Made by a program: the position numbers and the translations under genes. A model generated the notes under the pieces. The model was not told the DNA's origin and made no database searches. It saw nothing but the letters and a program-made list of their open reading frames with translations. From Bradyrhizobium sp. Ec3.3 (GTDB lineage Bacteria; Pseudomonadota; Alphaproteobacteria; Rhizobiales; Xanthobacteraceae): a stretch of 64,000 bases of DNA. The stretch covers positions 1 to 64,000 of the forward strand of contig NZ_AXAS01000032.1 of assembly GCF_000472925.1 (NCBI RefSeq), given 5' to 3'. Below are positions 8,180 to 17,151 of this stretch, piece after piece. Positions within the stretch are counted from its first letter, which is position 1. Every line of letters begins with the position of its first letter.

Positions 8180-10864
8180 ATGGCTGACAAGAACTGGCAC
8201 GCGAGCGGCGCGTTTCTGACGCCTGTGCAGGCCCTGGCATGCCTGGCCTGCACGGTTGCGCCCGCGCGCGCCTTTGCGCTGTCCGACAATTTCGCCCCGC
8301 AGAGCTACCTGGGCAGGCTCGATCCCAATTCGGTCTGGGAGGCGCTGCTTGGCGGCATCGCGGTGTGCTCGTTCCTGGCGGCCATCGTGCTGTGGATCCA
8401 CTCGGCGTTGCGACGGGTAAGGCGCACGCAGCTCAGGCGCAATGCCTTCGTCTCGTCCGCGCTGAACAATCTGAACCAGGGCGTCGTAATGACCGACGCG
8501 CAAGCGCGGATCATCTTCTGCAACGACCGCTATCTCGAGATCTATGGGCTGGCGCGGGCGGATCTCTGGACCGACATGACCAGGGCCGACATCCTCAGGC
8601 TGCGTCGTGAGCGCGGCGTGCTCGGCGTGACCGACGACGAGTACTACGAGAAGGCCGCCAGCTCGAACGGCCTGATCACCGAGCTGCCCGACGGGCGCGC
8701 CATTCTGGCGAAATATTTCGTGCTGCCGAATGGCGGCTCGGTTGCGACGCATCTCGACGTCAGCGAGCAGCGCACCCTGTCGCGGCAGCTTGCGTCCACC
8801 AAGCAGTTTCTGGAAACGGTGCTGAACAACGTGCCAGCCTGCGTGGCCGCCAAGACCATCGAGGACGGCCGCTATATCTTCGCGAACAGCGCCTATGAGC
8901 GGTTCTGGGGTTTCTCGCGGGACCATGTCGTCGGCAAGAACGCGCGAGAGCTGTTTGCACCTGCCTCGGCTGCCAGCATCGAGGCGGCCGATCGGGCGGC
9001 GCTCGATGCGCCCGACGGGCAGTTCCGCAACCAGTTCGAGGTCGAGCGCGGCTCGGGGGGGCGCATGGTTGCCTCGATCCGGATCGTGGTTCGAAACGAG
9101 AAGAATCAGCCGGAATTTCTGCTGCTGGTGTTCGAAGACGTTACCGATCGACGCTCGTTGTCGCGGGAGCTGGAGAGCACCAAGAAATTCCTCGAACTCG
9201 TGGTCGACAATATCCCGGTGGCGCTGATCGTGGAGCAGGTCAACGATGGCCGTTATCTGCTCGCCAATCGCAGCGCCGAAACCATCCTCAACCGCAAGCG
9301 CGAGGAAGCCACGGGACTGACCGCCGCCGATATCTTCAATGCCAAAGAGGCCAAGCTGATCATCGCGCGCGACGAGGCCGCGATCAGGAAGCGGGGAATG
9401 ATCACCGAAGAGCATCCTATCTCGACCAAGGATGGCTTGCGGCTGTTCCTCACCCGCCGCGCCACCGTGCTCAACGATGCTGGCGAGCCGGAATATCTGA
9501 TCAAGACCCACGAGGACGTCACCGACCGCCGCCAGACCGAGTCGCGCATGGCGCACATGGCCTATCACGACGGCCTGACCGACCTGCCCAATCGCGCCGC
9601 CTTCCTCCAGGCGCTGACGCAGATGATCGAAGCCTGCGAGGGCACCAGTGAGGAGTTCGCCGTGCTCTGCGTCGACCTCGACGGGCTGAAGGAGGTCAAC
9701 GACGTCTTCGGCCATGCGCTCGGCGACAAGCTCCTCGTCGAGGTCGCCCAGCGGCTCCAGGACGCCGCCCGTGGCGGCGTGGTCGCGCGCCTGTCCGGCG
9801 ACGAATTCGGCCTCATCATCGATGGCAAGCAGCCCGACACGGGTCTGGCGCTGGCCCGCCAGCTTGGTGAAGCCCTGTCCCAGGAATTCCAGATCGACGG
9901 CCGCGCGGTGCGCGCCGGGGTCACCACCGGCATATCGGTCTTCCCGCACAACGGCGCGGACGCCGCCTCGCTGCTCGCCAATGCCGGGGCAGCGCTGTTC
10001 CGCGCCAAGCAGAAGTCGCGCGGCACGATCAGCCTCTACCAGCCCGAGATGGACCAGCAGATCCGCGACCGCCGCGTGCTGCACCAGGACCTGTCGAAGG
10101 CGATCAAGAACGGCGAGCTCTCGCTCGCGTTCCAGCCGCAGGGCGTCGCCGGCCACACCGTCGCCGAGAGCGAGATCATCGGCTTCGAGGCGCTGGCGCG
10201 CTGGCAGCACCCGGTCCGCGGCCAGGTCTCGCCGGCCGAGTTCATTCCGATCGCGGAGGAGAGCGGTCTGATCGTCGAGATGGGCGAATGGATCCTGCGC
10301 CAGGCCTGCCGCGAGGCGGCCTCCTGGGCCAAGCCGCTCCAGGTCGCGGTCAACCTCTCGCCGGCGCAGTTTGCCCATGGCGACGTGGTCGGCCTCGTTC
10401 ACTCGATCTTGCTGGAGACCGGGCTTTCACCCGGCCGGCTCGAGCTCGAAATCACCGAGGGCGTGCTGATCGAGGATTTCGATCGCGGCCTCGCGTTGCT
10501 GCGCCGCCTGAAGGCGCTGGGTGTGCGCATCTCGATGGACGATTTCGGCAGCGGCTATTCCTCGCTGAGCTATCTCCAGGCGTTCCCGTTCGACAAGATC
10601 AAGATCGACCGCGCCTTCGTGATCAATCTCGGCCGTAATCCGCAATCGGCAGCGATCGTGCGTGCCGTGATCGATCTCGGTCATGGCCTGGAAATGTCGA
10701 TCATCGCCGAAGGCGTCGAGACGATCGAGCAGCTCGCCTTCCTCGCCAAGGAGGGCTGCGACGGCGTGCAGGGCTATCTGCTCGGCAAGCCCTTGCCGAT
10801 CGGGCAATATGGCCGCCTCATCGGCCGCGCCGAGACGATGGAGCTTGTGCTCAAGACCGGCTAG
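8180..10864 (+). CDS. Membrane-anchored PAS-GGDEF-EAL c-di-GMP protein
   Basis: 894 residues. A hydrophobic N-terminus and a transmembrane helix (about 53-79) are followed by three PAS domains (about 85-190, 210-320, 328-445), a GGDEF domain (about 450-610) and an EAL domain (about 625-880). The cyclase motif reads SGDEF (539-543) instead of GGDEF, so cyclase activity may be reduced or regulatory. The phosphodiesterase side is intact: EAL at 670-672, DDFGSGYSS and KIDRAFV are all present. The protein most likely degrades c-di-GMP in response to a signal sensed by the PAS domains. The gene has no operon partner. Confidence 0.88.
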   Translation: MADKNWHASGAFLTPVQALACLACTVAPARAFALSDNFAPQSYLGRLDPNSVWEALLGGIAVCSFLAAIVLWIHSALRRVRRTQLRRNAFVSSALNNLNQGVVMTDAQARIIFCNDRYLEIYGLARADLWTDMTRADILRLRRERGVLGVTDDEYYEKAASSNGLITELPDGRAILAKYFVLPNGGSVATHLDVSEQRTLSRQLASTKQFLETVLNNVPACVAAKTIEDGRYIFANSAYERFWGFSRDHVVGKNARELFAPASAASIEAADRAALDAPDGQFRNQFEVERGSGGRMVASIRIVVRNEKNQPEFLLLVFEDVTDRRSLSRELESTKKFLELVVDNIPVALIVEQVNDGRYLLANRSAETILNRKREEATGLTAADIFNAKEAKLIIARDEAAIRKRGMITEEHPISTKDGLRLFLTRRATVLNDAGEPEYLIKTHEDVTDRRQTESRMAHMAYHDGLTDLPNRAAFLQALTQMIEACEGTSEEFAVLCVDLDGLKEVNDVFGHALGDKLLVEVAQRLQDAARGGVVARLSGDEFGLIIDGKQPDTGLALARQLGEALSQEFQIDGRAVRAGVTTGISVFPHNGADAASLLANAGAALFRAKQKSRGTISLYQPEMDQQIRDRRVLHQDLSKAIKNGELSLAFQPQGVAGHTVAESEIIGFEALARWQHPVRGQVSPAEFIPIAEESGLIVEMGEWILRQACREAASWAKPLQVAVNLSPAQFAHGDVVGLVHSILLETGLSPGRLELEITEGVLIEDFDRGLALLRRLKALGVRISMDDFGSGYSSLSYLQAFPFDKIKIDRAFVINLGRNPQSAAIVRAVIDLGHGLEMSIIAEGVETIEQLAFLAKEGCDGVQGYLLGKPLPIGQYGRLIGRAETMELVLKTG

Positions 10865-10895
10865 TGCGCGGGTCGCGCTCTGGCCATCCGTTTGT

Positions 10896-10969
10896 GCATG
10901 ATTTCCGCGCAAACGCGTTCCGCGTTTGTCGCGAGGAAAAACCGCTACACACTTTTCCGGATCATGCGC
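10896..10969. repeat. Dispersed palindromic repeat, copy 3
   Basis: GCATGAT (10896-10902) pairs with ATCATGC (10961-10967). The inner AAACGCG-TTC-CGCGTTT palindrome matches copies 1 and 2. It lies between the EAL gene and glpD. Confidence 0.8.
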
Positions 10970-11012
10970 TAGTGATAGCGAAGTCCTCGCTTCGTTCGTT
11001 CACGACGGATTC

Positions 11013-12476
11013 ATGGCGGATTACGACCTCGCGATCATCGGCGGTGGCCTGAACGGCGTCAGCATCGCGCGCGACGCCGCCGGGCGCGGCCTTCGCGTCA
11101 TTCTGTTGGAGCAGGGCGATCTCGGTGGCGCGGCCTCGTCGGCGACGCCGCATTTGATCCACGGCGATCTCTCGGTGCTGGAGCGTCGCGGCTTCCGTCG
11201 CGTGCGCCGGGCGCTGGCCGAGCGCAAGGTGTGGCTCGCGATCGCCCCGCATCTGGTTCGTCCGATGCGCTTCGTCATCCCTGCGCATTCCGAGGAACGT
11301 CCACCCTGGTTGCTGCGCACCGGTCTCCTGCTCTACGACCGCCTTGCAGGGCGCGGCGGCTTGCCGCCGTCCTCGACCATCGACATCACGCATCATCCGG
11401 TTGGCAACGCGTTGAGGCGGCCGTTCGGCACCGCCTTTGAATATTCGGATTGCGTCGTCGATGATTCCAGGCTCGTTGTCTTGACCGCGCTGGACGCGGC
11501 GGAGCGCGGCGCAGTGATCCGCACCGGCGCGCGCTGCGTGCGGGCCGATCGCGCCGATACCTGGCGGCTCGCCGTCGTCGATCGCGGCCACCGCAGGGTC
11601 ATCACGACCCGCGCGCTCGCGAACACCAGCGGCGGATGGAGCGTGAGCGTCGCCGAGACCGTGCTCCGACAGCCGCCACCGCGCGCGGGCGCAGTCGTGC
11701 AGATCAGCCAGATCGTCGTGCCGCGGCTGTTCGAACCCGACAATGTCTACGTCTTCCAGAACAGCGATGGCCGCCTGATCTTCGCAAGCCCGTTCGAGCG
11801 TGATTTCACCCTGATCGGCACCGTGACGCATGACTTCAGGGGCGATCCGGCGATCGTCGCCATGCCGGCCGCTGATGTGAGCTATCTCTGCGAGGCCGCC
11901 AGTCGCTATTTCCGCGAGCCTGTCGTGCCGGTCGATGTGGTGCGGACGATGTCGGGCGTCAATCTGGCGCCTGCCGCCGGGCGCCGGCGTGATGGTGCGC
12001 TCGCATTCGATGCGCGGCGGCGCAAGGCGCCGCTGATCACGATGTTCGGCGGCGACGTCACGACGGCGCGGTGGCGCGCCGAGCGGGCGGTGACCAGGCT
12101 GACGCCGTTCTATCCGATGTCGCGGCCCTGGACGGCGGCGGTGTCGCTTCCGGGCGGGGACTTTCCCTGGCAGAGCTTCGAGGCGGAAGTCGACGCCGCG
12201 CGCGACCGCTGGCGCTTTCTCTCCGAGGCGCAGGCGCAACGCCTGGTGGGTGCCTATGGCTCGCGGCTGTCGGCCGTGCTGGGGGAGGCGACGAGTCGCG
12301 CCGAACTGGGGCCGGCTTTCGGTCCCGAACTGACGGGAGCCGAGGTGCGCTACCTCATGCAAACCGAATGGGCCCGCTTCCCCGACGACGTCCTGCGGCG
12401 CCGCTCCAAGCTCGGACTGACCATGCCGCCCGCCGATCACGACGCACTGGCTGCGTTCATGGCGAATGCGGTGTGA
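11013..12476 (+). CDS. glpD: Glycerol-3-phosphate dehydrogenase, aerobic type
   Basis: 487 residues. The FAD-binding motif IIGGGLNGVSIARDAAGRG is at residues 7-25. The GlpD pattern follows, with LIHGDLSVLERRGFRRVRRAL, MRFVIP, a C-terminal MFGGDVTTAR and an Arg-rich terminal domain (ELTGAEVRYLMQTEWARFPDD). GlpD oxidises sn-glycerol-3-phosphate to dihydroxyacetone phosphate at the inner membrane and reduces quinone. The usual SSxSTKLIHGGLRYLE box reads SSATPHLIHGDLSVLE here, so some substrate or kinetic change is possible. The ATG at 11013 puts the FAD motif at the N-terminus; the upstream frame runs through a repeat. A polyamine-type ABC transporter follows after 75 bases. Confidence 0.85.
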   Translation: MADYDLAIIGGGLNGVSIARDAAGRGLRVILLEQGDLGGAASSATPHLIHGDLSVLERRGFRRVRRALAERKVWLAIAPHLVRPMRFVIPAHSEERPPWLLRTGLLLYDRLAGRGGLPPSSTIDITHHPVGNALRRPFGTAFEYSDCVVDDSRLVVLTALDAAERGAVIRTGARCVRADRADTWRLAVVDRGHRRVITTRALANTSGGWSVSVAETVLRQPPPRAGAVVQISQIVVPRLFEPDNVYVFQNSDGRLIFASPFERDFTLIGTVTHDFRGDPAIVAMPAADVSYLCEAASRYFREPVVPVDVVRTMSGVNLAPAAGRRRDGALAFDARRRKAPLITMFGGDVTTARWRAERAVTRLTPFYPMSRPWTAAVSLPGGDFPWQSFEAEVDAARDRWRFLSEAQAQRLVGAYGSRLSAVLGEATSRAELGPAFGPELTGAEVRYLMQTEWARFPDDVLRRRSKLGLTMPPADHDALAAFMANAV

Positions 12477-12551
12477 ATGATCAGCATCGAACCGGTTGAG
12501 CCGACGGCGTTCCACCGCTAGCGTGCGGCTGCATTGGGGCCGGCAGGGAAC

Positions 12552-13721
12552 ATGGCTGACGAACTCGAGGGGATCAAGGCGGCCGACGCGGCCAGGCCGG
12601 GCGCGCATCCGGCGACGGGTCGGCCGCTGCTGCGCATTGACGGCGTGGTGAAGAATTTCGGCGCGTTCCGCGCGGTCGACGGCGTGTCGCTCGACATCGG
12701 GGCGGGCGAGTTCTTTGCGCTGCTCGGTCCCTCCGGCTGCGGCAAGACCACGCTATTGCGCATGCTGGCCGGTTTCGAGGCGCCGGACGCGGGGCGCATC
12801 CTGCTTGGCGGCAGCGACATCGCGCAGGCGCTGCCGCACGAGCGGCCCGTCAACATGATGTTCCAGAGCTACGCGCTGTTTCCGCATCTTTCGGTGCGCG
12901 ACAACATCGCTTTCGGCCTGAAGCGCGCCGGCATGGCGCGCGCCGATATCGCCACGCGCGTGGCCGAGATGGTTGCGCTGGTGAAGCTGGACGGGATGGA
13001 GAAGCGCAAGCCGGACCAGCTCTCCGGCGGTCAGCGGCAGCGCGTCGCGCTGGCGCGTGCGTTGGCGCGCCGCCCGCAACTGCTGCTGCTCGACGAGCCG
13101 CTGGCGGCGCTCGACAAGAAACTGCGTGAAAGTACGCAAGGAGAGCTGATGGAGCTGCAGCGCCGGCTCGGCATGACCTTCATCATCGTCACCCACGATC
13201 AGGAGGAGGCGATGACGATGGCGACGAGAATCGGCGTGATGGACGCCGGCAAGCTCGTGCAGGTCGCATCGCCGCGCGAGCTCTATGAGGCGCCGCGCTC
13301 GCGATGGATCGCGCAGTTCGTTGGCGACATCAACCTGTTCGAGGGCGAGCTGCAATCGCGTGAAGCCCATCGCGTGACCATTGCCACCCGCGATGCCGGA
13401 ACGCTCGTCGTGGCCGAGCCGCGCGCGCCGGTCGGCAAGACGACAGTGTCGGTGGCGATCCGCCCCGAGAAGGTCAAGCTTTCGCGCCGTGCGCTCGATG
13501 GTGATGCGGACCAGGGGCCTGCGATCAATCGGCTAGAAGGCACCGTCAGCGACGTCTGCTATCTTGGCGGCAGCACCGCCTACAAGGTGAAGCTCGATGC
13601 AGGTGGCACGGTGCGGTCCGCGATCGCGAATACCGCGCGCCGCGACAGCGATGCGTACAGCGTGAACCAACGCGTGGTGGTTTGGTTCACGTCAAATGAT
13701 TGCGTGGTGCTGGAGCAATGA
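12552..13721 (+). CDS. potG: Polyamine-type ABC transporter ATPase
   Basis: 389 residues. Walker A GPSGCGKTT (about 59-67), Q-loop FQSYALFPHL, signature LSGGQRQR (about 158-165), Walker B LLLLDEPLAALD and the switch His of IVTHDQEE are all intact. A C-terminal TOBE domain (about 290-389) follows. These features match the PotA/PotG group, which energises spermidine/putrescine uptake. The ATG at 12552 has AGGGA just upstream; an in-frame TTG lies 18 bases earlier. The stop overlaps the next start (ATGA), so the operon is translationally coupled. No periplasmic binding protein is encoded in the cluster. Confidence 0.9.
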   Translation: MADELEGIKAADAARPGAHPATGRPLLRIDGVVKNFGAFRAVDGVSLDIGAGEFFALLGPSGCGKTTLLRMLAGFEAPDAGRILLGGSDIAQALPHERPVNMMFQSYALFPHLSVRDNIAFGLKRAGMARADIATRVAEMVALVKLDGMEKRKPDQLSGGQRQRVALARALARRPQLLLLDEPLAALDKKLRESTQGELMELQRRLGMTFIIVTHDQEEAMTMATRIGVMDAGKLVQVASPRELYEAPRSRWIAQFVGDINLFEGELQSREAHRVTIATRDAGTLVVAEPRAPVGKTTVSVAIRPEKVKLSRRALDGDADQGPAINRLEGTVSDVCYLGGSTAYKVKLDAGGTVRSAIANTARRDSDAYSVNQRVVVWFTSNDCVVLEQ

Positions 13722-14629
13722 GCGCGCGCCGCATCTTTGCCAGGCCCGCGCGCTTTGCCGCGATCGCGCCTTACCTCTGGATGGCGCTGTTCTTCCTGGT
13801 GCCGTTCGGCTTCGTGCTGAAGATCAGCCTGTCGCAGACGGCGATCGCGCAGCCGCCTTACGAGCCGGTGTTCGACTTCACCGCGGGATGGGCGGCGATC
13901 AAGGCCGCGTTCGGCGCGCTGTCGATCGAGAACTTCAAGCTGCTCGTCTCCGACGACCTGTACGTGTTTGCCTATGTCAGAAGCCTCACCGTCGCGATCA
14001 CGGCCACCGCGATCCTGCTCCTGATCGGCTATCCCATCGCCTATGGCATGGCGCGGCTGCCGGCGCGCTGGCAGGCGGTGGCGATGGTGCTGGTCATCGT
14101 GCCGTTCTGGACCTCGTTCCTGATCCGCATCTACGCCTGGATCAACATCCTGCAGCATGACGGCCTGCTCAACCAGATCCTGCTCGCCTTGCATCTCGTC
14201 AGCCAGCCGGTGGTGTGGCTCTCCACCGACAGCGCGATGTATCTCGGCATCGTCTATTCCTACCTGCCGTTCATGATCCTGCCGCTCTATGCGACGCTCG
14301 CCAAGATGGAGCCGGCGCTGGAGGAGGCCGCCGCCGATCTCGGCGCGCCGCCGGGGGCGGTGTTCTGGCTGGTCACCTTTCCGCTGTCGCTGCCCGGCGT
14401 CGGCGCCGGCGTGTTGCTCTGCTTCATTCCGATCGTCGGCGAGTTCGTGATCCCGGATCTGCTTGCTGGCTCCAACTCGCTGATGATTGGCCAGACGCTG
14501 TGGCTGGAATTCTTCACCAACAAGGACTGGCCAGTCGCATCCGCAGCAGCCATCATTCTGCTGATCGTGCTGCTCGCACCGCTGCTGCTCTACGAACGGG
14601 TCCAGCGGCGGCAATTGGAGGAGCGGTGA
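13718..14629 (+). CDS. potH: Polyamine-type ABC transporter permease 1
   Basis: 303 residues with six predicted membrane helices. The sequence VIVPFWTSFLIRIYAWINIL and the cytoplasmic EAA loop (EPALEEAAADLGAPP) are typical of PotH/PotB permeases. It pairs with the next gene product to form the transmembrane channel, with PotG bound at the EAA loops. The start overlaps the stop of potG by four bases, and the next gene begins two bases after this stop, so expression is coupled. The long first periplasmic segment (about residues 45-85) is characteristic of PotH. Confidence 0.9.
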   Translation: MSARRIFARPARFAAIAPYLWMALFFLVPFGFVLKISLSQTAIAQPPYEPVFDFTAGWAAIKAAFGALSIENFKLLVSDDLYVFAYVRSLTVAITATAILLLIGYPIAYGMARLPARWQAVAMVLVIVPFWTSFLIRIYAWINILQHDGLLNQILLALHLVSQPVVWLSTDSAMYLGIVYSYLPFMILPLYATLAKMEPALEEAAADLGAPPGAVFWLVTFPLSLPGVGAGVLLCFIPIVGEFVIPDLLAGSNSLMIGQTLWLEFFTNKDWPVASAAAIILLIVLLAPLLLYERVQRRQLEER

Positions 14630-14630
14630 G

Positions 14631-15443
14631 ATGGGCAAGGTCTCCCGCCTCTCCCGCTTCAACGTCGCCTCGCTCGCGCTGGGGCTGGCGTTCCTTTATC
14701 TGCCGATCCTCATCCTCGTCATCTATTCCTTCAATGCCTCGCGGCTGGTGACGGTGTGGGGCGGCTGGTCGCTGCGCTGGTATCGCGAGTTCTTCAACGA
14801 CCGCGCCATGATCGAGGCGGCCTGGATGAGCCTGCGCGTCGCGGTCGCTTCGGCCAGCATGGCGACCGTGCTCGGAACGCTGGCCGCGATGGCGCTGTCG
14901 CGCGGCGAGGGATTTCGCGGCCGCACGCTGTTCTCGGGGATGCTCTATGCGCCGCTGGTGATGCCGGAGGTGATCACCGGCCTGTCGCTCTTGCTGCTGT
15001 TCGTCGCCTTGAACGCCGAGCGCGGCTTCTGGACGGTGACGATCGCGCACACCACGCTGACGATGTGCTTCGTCGCCGTCGTGGTGCAGTCGCGCCTCGG
15101 CTCGCTCGACCGCTCGCTCGAGGAGGCCGCCATGGATCTCGGCTGCGCCCCCGTCCGTGCCTTCCTTTTGGTCACGCTGCCGCTGATCGCGCCGGCGATC
15201 GTGGCCGGCTGGATGCTGGCCTTCACGCTGTCGCTCGACGATCTCGTGATCGCGAGCTTCACCACCGGCCCCGGCTCGGCGACGCTGCCGATCCGGATCT
15301 ATTCCGAGGTGCGGCTCGGGGTGAAGCCCGAGATCAACGCCATCTGCACGCTGGTGATCGGCCTGATTGCCATCGTCATCGTCATTGCCTCGCTCGCCTC
15401 GAAACTGTCGAGCTCGCAGGGCGAGAGCGCGGCGCCGCTTTGA
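14631..15443 (+). CDS. potI: Polyamine-type ABC transporter permease 2
   Basis: 270 residues, six membrane helices. LPILILVIYSFNASR at the N-terminus and the EAA loop RSLEEAAMDLGCAP followed by LPLIAPAIVAGWMLAFTLSLDD match PotI/PotC. It forms the transmembrane pair with PotH. The start lies one base after the potH stop, with the ribosome site inside potH (GGAGGAG). The substrate is called polyamine-type by family only. The nearby GlpD-like enzyme could mean a different organic substrate. Confidence 0.9.
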   Translation: MGKVSRLSRFNVASLALGLAFLYLPILILVIYSFNASRLVTVWGGWSLRWYREFFNDRAMIEAAWMSLRVAVASASMATVLGTLAAMALSRGEGFRGRTLFSGMLYAPLVMPEVITGLSLLLLFVALNAERGFWTVTIAHTTLTMCFVAVVVQSRLGSLDRSLEEAAMDLGCAPVRAFLLVTLPLIAPAIVAGWMLAFTLSLDDLVIASFTTGPGSATLPIRIYSEVRLGVKPEINAICTLVIGLIAIVIVIASLASKLSSSQGESAAPL

Positions 15444-15456
15444 GCAGGGAGCAATC

Positions 15457-15954
15457 ATGACCTTTGCCTATCAGATCCTGATCCACACCCCGGTCTGGGT
15501 GTTCGCGCTGCTCGCCTTTCTGGTGTGGCAGGGCATCAAGGCCATGCAGCCGCGCACGACGCCGATCTGGCGCGCTCTGATCGTGCCGGTCGTGTTCATC
15601 GTCTGGGGCGTCTCGCGGATCGGCTTCGGCCATCAGGATAGCGCGTGGCCGTTCGTTGCCTGGATCGCGGCGGCTCTGGCGCTGCTGCCGCTCGGTATCC
15701 TGACGCCGCGCCCGTTCGAGATGGATCACAAGAGCGGCGAGATCATCCGTCCCGGCAGCGCGTTTCCGCTGATCCGCAACCTCATCGTGTTCGGCCTGCA
15801 ATATAGCGTGGGCGTGATCTCGGCGATCGATGCGAGCGACCGCGCGCTCGCGATCATCGTCGGCCGCGCCGTCTCGGGCGCGACCGCCGGCTATTTCATC
15901 GGCTCGACCATCGCGCTGCTGGTCGCCTATCGCAGGAAGCGCGTCGTGGAGTGA
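15457..15954 (+). CDS. Small multipass membrane protein (DUF6622-like)
   Basis: 165 residues with four or five hydrophobic helices (HTPVWVFALLAFLVWQGIKA, RALIVPVVFIVWGVSRIGFG, PFVAWIAAALALLPLGILTP and two more) and a basic C-terminal YRRKRVVE. It resembles the DUF6622 group of small bacterial membrane proteins, whose function is unknown; the assignment is from memory and moderate. It begins 13 bases after potI with AGGGAGCA as ribosome site, so it is probably the last gene of the same operon. The final 81 bases before its C-terminal codons are repeated, with five changes, at 19230-19310. Confidence 0.65.
   Translation: MTFAYQILIHTPVWVFALLAFLVWQGIKAMQPRTTPIWRALIVPVVFIVWGVSRIGFGHQDSAWPFVAWIAAALALLPLGILTPRPFEMDHKSGEIIRPGSAFPLIRNLIVFGLQYSVGVISAIDASDRALAIIVGRAVSGATAGYFIGSTIALLVAYRRKRVVE
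15862..15942 (+). repeat. 81-bp direct repeat, left copy
   Basis: Lies in the 3' part of the DUF6622-like gene and encodes GRAVSGATAGYFIGSTIALL and the following residues. The copy at 19230-19310 matches 76 of 81 positions without gaps. Confidence 0.9.
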
Positions 15955-16151
15955 TCGGCTCGACCGCGGCGCCCGTTTGAGGCTTCCCTGCCCGTAGAAT
16001 GCGACCGAGTCGCGAAAAGCCGCGGTCGATGGCAGCAGGTCGATGCGAACCTATCTCGACCGAGACCGATCCTTGGGCCCGCTTGGTATCTAGGTTAACC
16101 GTTCGTATAGCTTGTCTGGTTATCGTCGCGTCGCTTGGGGAAGGGTGGGCG

Positions 16152-17135
16152 ATGAAGCAGCTCCATATTGGCGTGGTCAGCGCAGCTCTGGCCTTATTCT
16201 GTCTCGCTGTTCGGCCGTCGGCCGGCGCGACGCAGATGGTGTCGCTACTGTACAATGGCTCGCCGCAGTCGCCGCAGCAGATTGGCTCGGACGAATTTCG
16301 CCGCAAGCTCGTCGAGATCGCGCAAGGCCGTATCATCCTCGACGAACGTGGTGGCATCACGTTGGGCAGCGAGACCGCGATCCTTGCCGCAATGCGCAGT
16401 GGTGTGGTCGATATGGCGACCCTGTCTGGCTCCGTCGTCAGTTCCGCCGTCCCTGAATTCGGCGTATTCGACGTGCCGTTCCTGTTCCGCGATGCTGCGC
16501 AAGCCAAGGCGGTCGCGGAGGGGCCGGTCGGCGCTCTATTCGCCAAGCATTTCGTCGACAAGGGATTGGTGCTGCTCGCGATCGGCAAGCAGGGCTTTCG
16601 CAACGTCACCAATTCGAAGCGGCCGATTCATTCTCCCGCAGACCTCCAAGGGCTGAAGATTCGCGTTCTGCCGAACGAGGTCTATCAGATGACCTTCAAA
16701 GCGCTGGGCGCCGAGGTCGTGCCGATGGAGTTCACGCAGGTGTACTCCGCATTGAAGGACGGCCGCATCGATGGGCAGGAGAACCCGGTCATGACGATTG
16801 CGACCAGCCATCTCGAGGAAGTGCAAAAATATGCCAGCCTGACAGGGCATTTCTTCGCGCCCATCGCCTTCGTCGCCAATCGCGATGTGTTCCAGGCCCT
16901 GAAGCCGGCCGACCAGGCCGCGATCATTGCCGCTGCCAAGGCCGGTGCGGAGGCGACCTGGCAGAGCGGCGTCGCGGAGGAGACGAAGAAGCTCGAGGAG
17001 CTGCGCAAAGCTGGCATGGAGATCATCGAAAAGGTCGATCGCCAGCCGTTCATCGATGCCGTGAAGCCCCTGGAGCCCGAATTCGAGAAGCGCTTCGGCA
17101 AGGATCTGCTCGCCCGGATCCGGGCTACGCCGTAA
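16152..17135 (+). CDS. TRAP-type periplasmic substrate-binding protein (DctP family)
   Basis: 327 residues. A signal peptide (about 1-26, cleavage near PSAGA-TQ) is followed by a DctP-type binding fold. Family landmarks are DVPFLFRD, the conserved LKIRVLPNEVY region with the Arg that binds the substrate carboxylate, and GRIDGQENPVMTI. Such proteins normally deliver carboxylates (C4-dicarboxylates, sugar acids and others) to a DctQ-DctM permease. No permease gene is present here. Instead a chemoreceptor gene follows after 16 bases, which suggests the protein presents its ligand to that receptor. The start at 16152 is preceded by GGAAGGG. Confidence 0.88.
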   Translation: MKQLHIGVVSAALALFCLAVRPSAGATQMVSLLYNGSPQSPQQIGSDEFRRKLVEIAQGRIILDERGGITLGSETAILAAMRSGVVDMATLSGSVVSSAVPEFGVFDVPFLFRDAAQAKAVAEGPVGALFAKHFVDKGLVLLAIGKQGFRNVTNSKRPIHSPADLQGLKIRVLPNEVYQMTFKALGAEVVPMEFTQVYSALKDGRIDGQENPVMTIATSHLEEVQKYASLTGHFFAPIAFVANRDVFQALKPADQAAIIAAAKAGAEATWQSGVAEETKKLEELRKAGMEIIEKVDRQPFIDAVKPLEPEFEKRFGKDLLARIRATP

Positions 17136-17151
17136 TTCCCCGGGAAATGTT

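Noticed and set aside
8123..10402. 759-codon open frame on the minus strand across the PAS-GGDEF-EAL gene
   Set aside because: The plus-strand protein has complete recognisable domains. The antisense frame is an artefact of high G/C third positions and has an Arg/Asp/Ala/Leu composition without any domain.
10962..12608. 548-codon minus-strand frame opposite glpD
   Set aside because: GlpD motifs on the plus strand explain the region, and the antisense product has no family features.
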